From the NCBI RefSeq assembly GCF_903645305.1, contig NZ_CAHJXO010000001.1, positions 868,001-932,000 of the forward strand: DNA of 64,000 nt. Direction: 5' to 3'. Position 1 is the stretch's first letter. Every line of letters starts with the position of its first letter. Source of the DNA: Corynebacterium sp. Marseille-P4321 (lineage in GTDB: Bacteria; Actinomycetota; Actinomycetes; Mycobacteriales; Mycobacteriaceae). This document shows, in pieces, positions 61,023 through 64,000 of the stretch. A program made the position numbers and the translations under genes. The notes beneath the pieces were generated by a model, which worked only from the letters and a program-made list of their open reading frames with translations, had not been told where the DNA came from and ran no database searches.

Positions 61023-61969
61023 CCCGAAAACTCGTCCTGGATTTGGACACAGGCATTGACGACGCGCTCGCGCTGGCCTACGCGCTAGCCTCGGACGAGG
61101 TGGAGCTGATCGGGGTGACGTGCACTTACGGCAACGTCACCGTGGCGCAGTCCGTGCGCAACACTCTGGCCATCCTTCAGCTGTTCGGCCGCACCGATAT
61201 TCCCGTCTACGCGGGCCCGGAGAAGCCGGGGTTCGAGGTGCAGGAGATCTCCGCGTTCATCCACGGCGAAAACGGCATCGGCGGGGTAGAGATCCCGGAT
61301 GCCGCCCGTGAGGCGGAAGAGCTCGGCGCGGTGGAGTTCCTCGTCGGCGCCGTGCACGAATACGGCGACGACCTGGTTATCGTGCCGACCGGGCCTTCCA
61401 CCACCATCGCCGCCGCGGTTGAGTCATCGAACTTCTTCCGCGAGCGCGCCCACATTGTGATGATGGGCGGGGCACTCACCGTGCCGGGCAACGTCACGCC
61501 CTGGGCGGAGGCGAACATCGCCCAAGACCCGCAGGCCACAGACACGGTATTTCGCATGCTTCGCGACGTGACGATGGTGGGACTCGACGTTACACTGAAA
61601 ACGCTGCTCACCGCCGAAGAGACCGCGCAGTGGGCGGCACTTGGCACCGCCGGCGGCAACTTCCTAGCCGCCGTGGCGGACTATTACATCGGCGCCTACA
61701 AAACCACCTCGCCGCACCTTGGCGGCTGCGGGTTGCACGACCCGCTCGCGGTGGCGGTAGCTATCGATCCGGGGCTGGTGGACACCTTCGGCATCAACAT
61801 GAAGGTGGACACCGAAGGCCCCACGCGGGGGCGCACCATTGGCGACGAGGCACGGCTGAACGACCCGGACAAACACGCCGCAGTCGCGCTGCGCGTCGAC
61901 ACCGCCGGTTTCCTGGAACGCCTGATGCACCGCACGACGGTTTTGGCCTTGTCCACGCCCGTCGTGTAA
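61019..61969 (+). CDS. Ribonucleoside hydrolase (IU-NH family)
   Basis: Hydrolyses the N-glycosidic bond of nucleosides for salvage. The 316-residue product has the family's calcium-binding cluster LDLDTGIDDALAL (Asp8, 10, 14, 15), GVTCTYGNVTV, GENGIGG, IVPTGPSTTIAAA, VMMGGAL, ANIAQDPQATDTVF and the Asp of CGLHDPLAVA. Base preference (purine or pyrimidine) cannot be settled. ATG 61019 overlaps the ribF TGA as ATGA, so it is translated with ribF. The rpsO promoter overlaps its stop. Confidence 0.92.
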   Translation: MTRKLVLDLDTGIDDALALAYALASDEVELIGVTCTYGNVTVAQSVRNTLAILQLFGRTDIPVYAGPEKPGFEVQEISAFIHGENGIGGVEIPDAAREAEELGAVEFLVGAVHEYGDDLVIVPTGPSTTIAAAVESSNFFRERAHIVMMGGALTVPGNVTPWAEANIAQDPQATDTVFRMLRDVTMVGLDVTLKTLLTAEETAQWAALGTAGGNFLAAVADYYIGAYKTTSPHLGGCGLHDPLAVAVAIDPGLVDTFGINMKVDTEGPTRGRTIGDEARLNDPDKHAAVALRVDTAGFLERLMHRTTVLALSTPVV

Positions 61970-61972
61970 CAT
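61943..61972 (+). promoter_or_regulatory. Promoter of rpsO
   Basis: TTGGCC (61943-61948) and TAACAT (61967-61972) at 18-bp spacing; the -10 includes the stop codon of the preceding gene. It predicts a leader of about 120 nt, which contains ACTGC/GCAGT pairing around 62000 and a normal ribosome site. Confidence 0.55.
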
Positions 61973-62098
61973 TCCTCAAGGTCTTTTCGCCCAAGCGACT
62001 GCGGTTCGCGGCAGTTGGGGCGCGCGGCACAGGAGTATTCGTCTCCGGTCGCGGACTTGAACACGAAGCGCGGACTGAAATAACTAAGGAGATTCCTC

Positions 62099-62368
62099 AT
62101 GGCTCTGACCACTGAGAAGAAGGCTGAGATCCTCAAGGCCTACGGCCTGCACGAGACCGACACCGGCTCCCCGGAGGCACAGGTTGCGCTGCTCACCGAG
62201 CGCATCAACAACCTCACGGAGCACCTGAAGAGCCACCAGCACGACCACCACTCCCGTCGTGGTCTGCTGCTCATGGTTGGTCGCCGCCGCGGCCTGCTGA
62301 AGTACCTGCGCGAGAACAACGTGGACCGCTACCGCGACCTCATCGCGCGTCTGGGTCTGCGCCGCTAA
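62099..62368 (+). CDS. rpsO: 30S ribosomal protein S15
   Basis: Binds 16S rRNA early in assembly and bridges to 23S. The 89-residue product has the exact family length and signature: [76 protein letters not shown] lies 8 nt before ATG 62099. The rpsO-pnp order is conserved through most bacteria. In E. coli S15 represses its own leader by a pseudoknot; the 120-nt leader here would allow something similar, but I cannot identify the structure. Confidence 0.97.
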   Translation: MALTTEKKAEILKAYGLHETDTGSPEAQVALLTERINNLTEHLKSHQHDHHSRRGLLLMVGRRRGLLKYLRENNVDRYRDLIARLGLRR

Positions 62369-62377
62369 GCGGGAGCT

Positions 62378-62388
62378 CGTCGATAAGC
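62378..62388 (-). repeat. GCTTATCGACG word, reverse, between rpsO and pnp
   Basis: CGTCGATAAGC on the + strand, 9 nt after the rpsO stop and 13 nt before the terminator stem; non-coding. Preceded by GGGAGCT as at the amidase copy. Confidence 0.83.
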
Positions 62389-62401
62389 TAAGCGCAAAAA
62401 T

Positions 62402-62432
62402 AACGCCTCACCTGCATGGTGGGGCGTTTTTT
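62402..62432 (+). terminator. Terminator of rpsO
   Basis: AACGCCTCACC (62402-62412) pairs with GGTGGGGCGTT (62418-62428), one T-G pair, 5-nt loop, then TTTT. TATCAT at 62435-62440 directly after may be the pnp -10. Confidence 0.9.
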
Positions 62433-62505
62433 GCTATCATCGTTGCCCGTTCGAAGAATTACGACAATGGCGGCAACGACGACCGCCGAAGGAGAAGGAT
62501 TTTCT

Positions 62506-64000
62506 TTGTCCACGTTTAACCCCAAAAACTCGTACGAGGTAGTTGTCGACGAAGATTTCGGAATCACCGAGGCAGTAGCCACCCTGGATAACGGCGATTT
62601 CGGCGAGCGCACCATCCGCTTTGAAACCGGGCAGCTCGCGCGCCAGGCCGACGGGTCCGTGACCACCTACCTCGACGACGACACGATGCTTCTGGCCACC
62701 ACCACCGCATCGAACCAGCCGCGCGAGGGCTTCGACTTCTTCCCGCTGACGGTTGATGTGGAAGAGCGCATGTACGCCGCTGGCAAGATCCCGGGCTCGT
62801 TCTTCCGCCGCGAAGGCCGCCCGTCCACGCAGGCAATCCTGGCGTGCCGCCTGATCGACCGCCCGCTGCGCCCCACCTTCGTCAAGGGCCTGCGCAACGA
62901 GGTCCAGGTTGTGATCACCGTGATGTCGCAGCACCCGGAGGAGTACTACGACGTCGTGGCAATCAACGGCGCTTCCGCCGCGACCCAGCTGTCCGGCCTG
63001 CCGGTCTCCGGCCCAGTGGGTGGCGTGCGCATGGCGCTCATCGCCGACGACAAGCACCCGGAGGGCCAGTGGGTCGCCTTCCCGAACCACGAGGAGCACG
63101 AGCGCTGCCTGTTCGAGATGGTCGTCGCTGGCCGCATGGTGGAGCGCAAGCGCGGCAAGAAGACCGTGGAAGACGTTGCCATCATGATGGTGGAGGCGGG
63201 CGCCGGTGTGAACGTCGTTGAGCAGGTCAAGGCGGGTCGCCCGGCGCCGACGGAGAAGACCGTCGCGGAGGGCCTGGAGGCTGCGAAGCCGTTCATCGAG
63301 ACGCTGTGCCGCGCCCAGCGCGCGCTCGCAGACCAGGTGTCGAAGGAGGCAAAGGAGTTCCCGCTCTTTCCGCCGTACTCCGACAAGGTCTTCGACGCGG
63401 TGGAGAAGAAGGCCGCGAAGAAGCTGTCCAAGCTGATGACCATCGCCGGCAAGGCCGAGCGCGAGGACGCCACGAACGACTTCATGGAAGAGGTCGAAGA
63501 GGACCTGCTGGACAAGTTCGACATTGACGACGATGACCGTGAGGAGCTCGCCGCCGCGTCGAAGGAAATCCGCGCCGCCTACAACGCGGTGCAGAAGCAG
63601 ATCGTGCGCGAGAAGATTCTGAAGGACGGCTTCCGTATCGACGGCCGCGGCGTGACCGACATCCGCGACCTGGAGGTCGAGGTTGAGCTCATCCCGCGCG
63701 CGCACGGCTCTGCGCTGTTCGAGCGTGGCGAGACCCAGATCCTGGGCGTGACCACCCTCGACATGCTGAAGATGGAGCAGCACCTCGATTCGCTGCACCC
63801 TGAGGAGTCGAAGCGCTACATCCACCACTACAACTTCCCGCCGTACTCCACGGGTGAGACGGGCCGCGTGGGTTCGCCGAAGCGCCGCGAGATCGGCCAC
63901 GGCGCGCTGGCCGAGCGCGCGCTCGTGCCGGTGATCCCGTCGCGCGAAGAGTTCCCGTACACCATCCGCCAGGTCTCCGAGGCGCTGGGCTCGAACGGCT
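62506..64000 (+). CDS. pnp: Polyribonucleotide nucleotidyltransferase (PNPase), N-terminal part
   Basis: Phosphorolytic 3'-5' exoribonuclease. About 498 residues are present and the frame runs off the window. Seen: [75 protein letters not shown] (first RNase PH domain), DRPLRPTF, the all-helical linker, then the second RNase PH domain from about residue 365 ([33 protein letters not shown]) and [35 protein letters not shown] choose TTG 62506, 6 nt after GAAGGAGAAGG; an in-frame ATG at 62467 is possible but lacks a ribosome site. KH and S1 domains would lie beyond the edge. Confidence 0.95.
   Translation, partial: MSTFNPKNSYEVVVDEDFGITEAVATLDNGDFGERTIRFETGQLARQADGSVTTYLDDDTMLLATTTASNQPREGFDFFPLTVDVEERMYAAGKIPGSFFRREGRPSTQAILACRLIDRPLRPTFVKGLRNEVQVVITVMSQHPEEYYDVVAINGASAATQLSGLPVSGPVGGVRMALIADDKHPEGQWVAFPNHEEHERCLFEMVVAGRMVERKRGKKTVEDVAIMMVEAGAGVNVVEQVKAGRPAPTEKTVAEGLEAAKPFIETLCRAQRALADQVSKEAKEFPLFPPYSDKVFDAVEKKAAKKLSKLMTIAGKAEREDATNDFMEEVEEDLLDKFDIDDDDREELAAASKEIRAAYNAVQKQIVREKILKDGFRIDGRGVTDIRDLEVEVELIPRAHGSALFERGETQILGVTTLDMLKMEQHLDSLHPEESKRYIHHYNFPPYSTGETGRVGSPKRREIGHGALAERALVPVIPSREEFPYTIRQVSEALGSNG

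Noticed and set aside
62437..63900. Long minus-strand frame opposite pnp
   Set aside because: Antisense of the PNPase gene; the plus-strand product matches RNase PH domains throughout.

Overview
The window is 64 kb of high-GC chromosomal DNA from a Corynebacterium-type actinobacterium. I infer this from mycothione reductase, malate:quinone oxidoreductase, the DUF2469 and DUF2631 families, a PptT/PptH pair, actinobacterial gene order around the translation genes, and many start codons preceded at 6-8 nt by a TANNNT box (leaderless transcripts). There is no rRNA, tRNA, prophage, insertion sequence or CRISPR array that I can see. Almost all of it is core genome.

Layout. 1-12.8 kb: end of ftsY, ffh, a surface acyltransferase, then the ribosome block rpsP - SDR - rimM - trmD - tex - rplS, followed by lepB, rnhB and a DUF2469 gene. 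12.9-17.4 kb: yraN-like, comM-like, dprA, xerC and a small M23-type secreted protein. 17.7-22.8 kb: rpsB, tsf, a lipoprotein, pyrH, an amidase and frr. 22.8-32.1 kb: cdsA, rlmN, a DUF2631 gene, dxr, a site-2 protease, ispG, a penicillin-binding lipoprotein and map. 32.2-45.9 kb is more accessory: two secreted, membrane-anchored proteins (one a 640-residue coiled coil), mtr, a lipase-like hydrolase, mqo, selO, cobA, an RsmC-like methyltransferase, a YefM-YoeB fusion, a sirtuin, a secreted nuclease, a DUF1648 protein and a lone ATPase behind an 8-bp tandem repeat. 45.9-64 kb: yaaA, proS, a ferritin-like lipoprotein, then rimP-nusA-ylxR-infB-rbfA-nrnA-dinF-pptH-pptT, truB, ribF, a nucleoside hydrolase, rpsO and the start of pnp.

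How the genes fit together. The backbone is translation and RNA maturation, interleaved with isoprenoid (dxr, ispG), phospholipid (cdsA) and envelope functions (acyltransferase, Rip-type protease, penicillin-binding protein, signal peptidase). pptH and pptT overlap by one base and are expected to act in opposite directions on carrier proteins.

Main unusual observations. (1) An 11-bp word, GCTTATCGACG, occurs 15 times (plus one 10-bp match) in coding and non-coding DNA, in both orientations and several reading frames, using rare codons to do so; I know of no description of it. (2) One gene at 42.1 kb fuses the toxin-neutralising tail of YefM to a YoeB-like toxin domain whose Glu46-equivalent is lost. 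(3) dxr seems to be coupled to a 10-codon leaderless upstream ORF. (4) Three certain and one possible divergent gene pairs share 23-31 bp intergenic spacers that hold two opposed -10 boxes. (5) A perfect 28-bp inverted repeat and a 14-bp GC-rich tandem array follow proS. (6) Two inverted perfect DnaA boxes lie upstream of rpsB. (7) Five TTGATAAA units precede an ATPase gene. All coordinates and motif matches were read by eye; similarity statements rest on remembered family features, not on searches.
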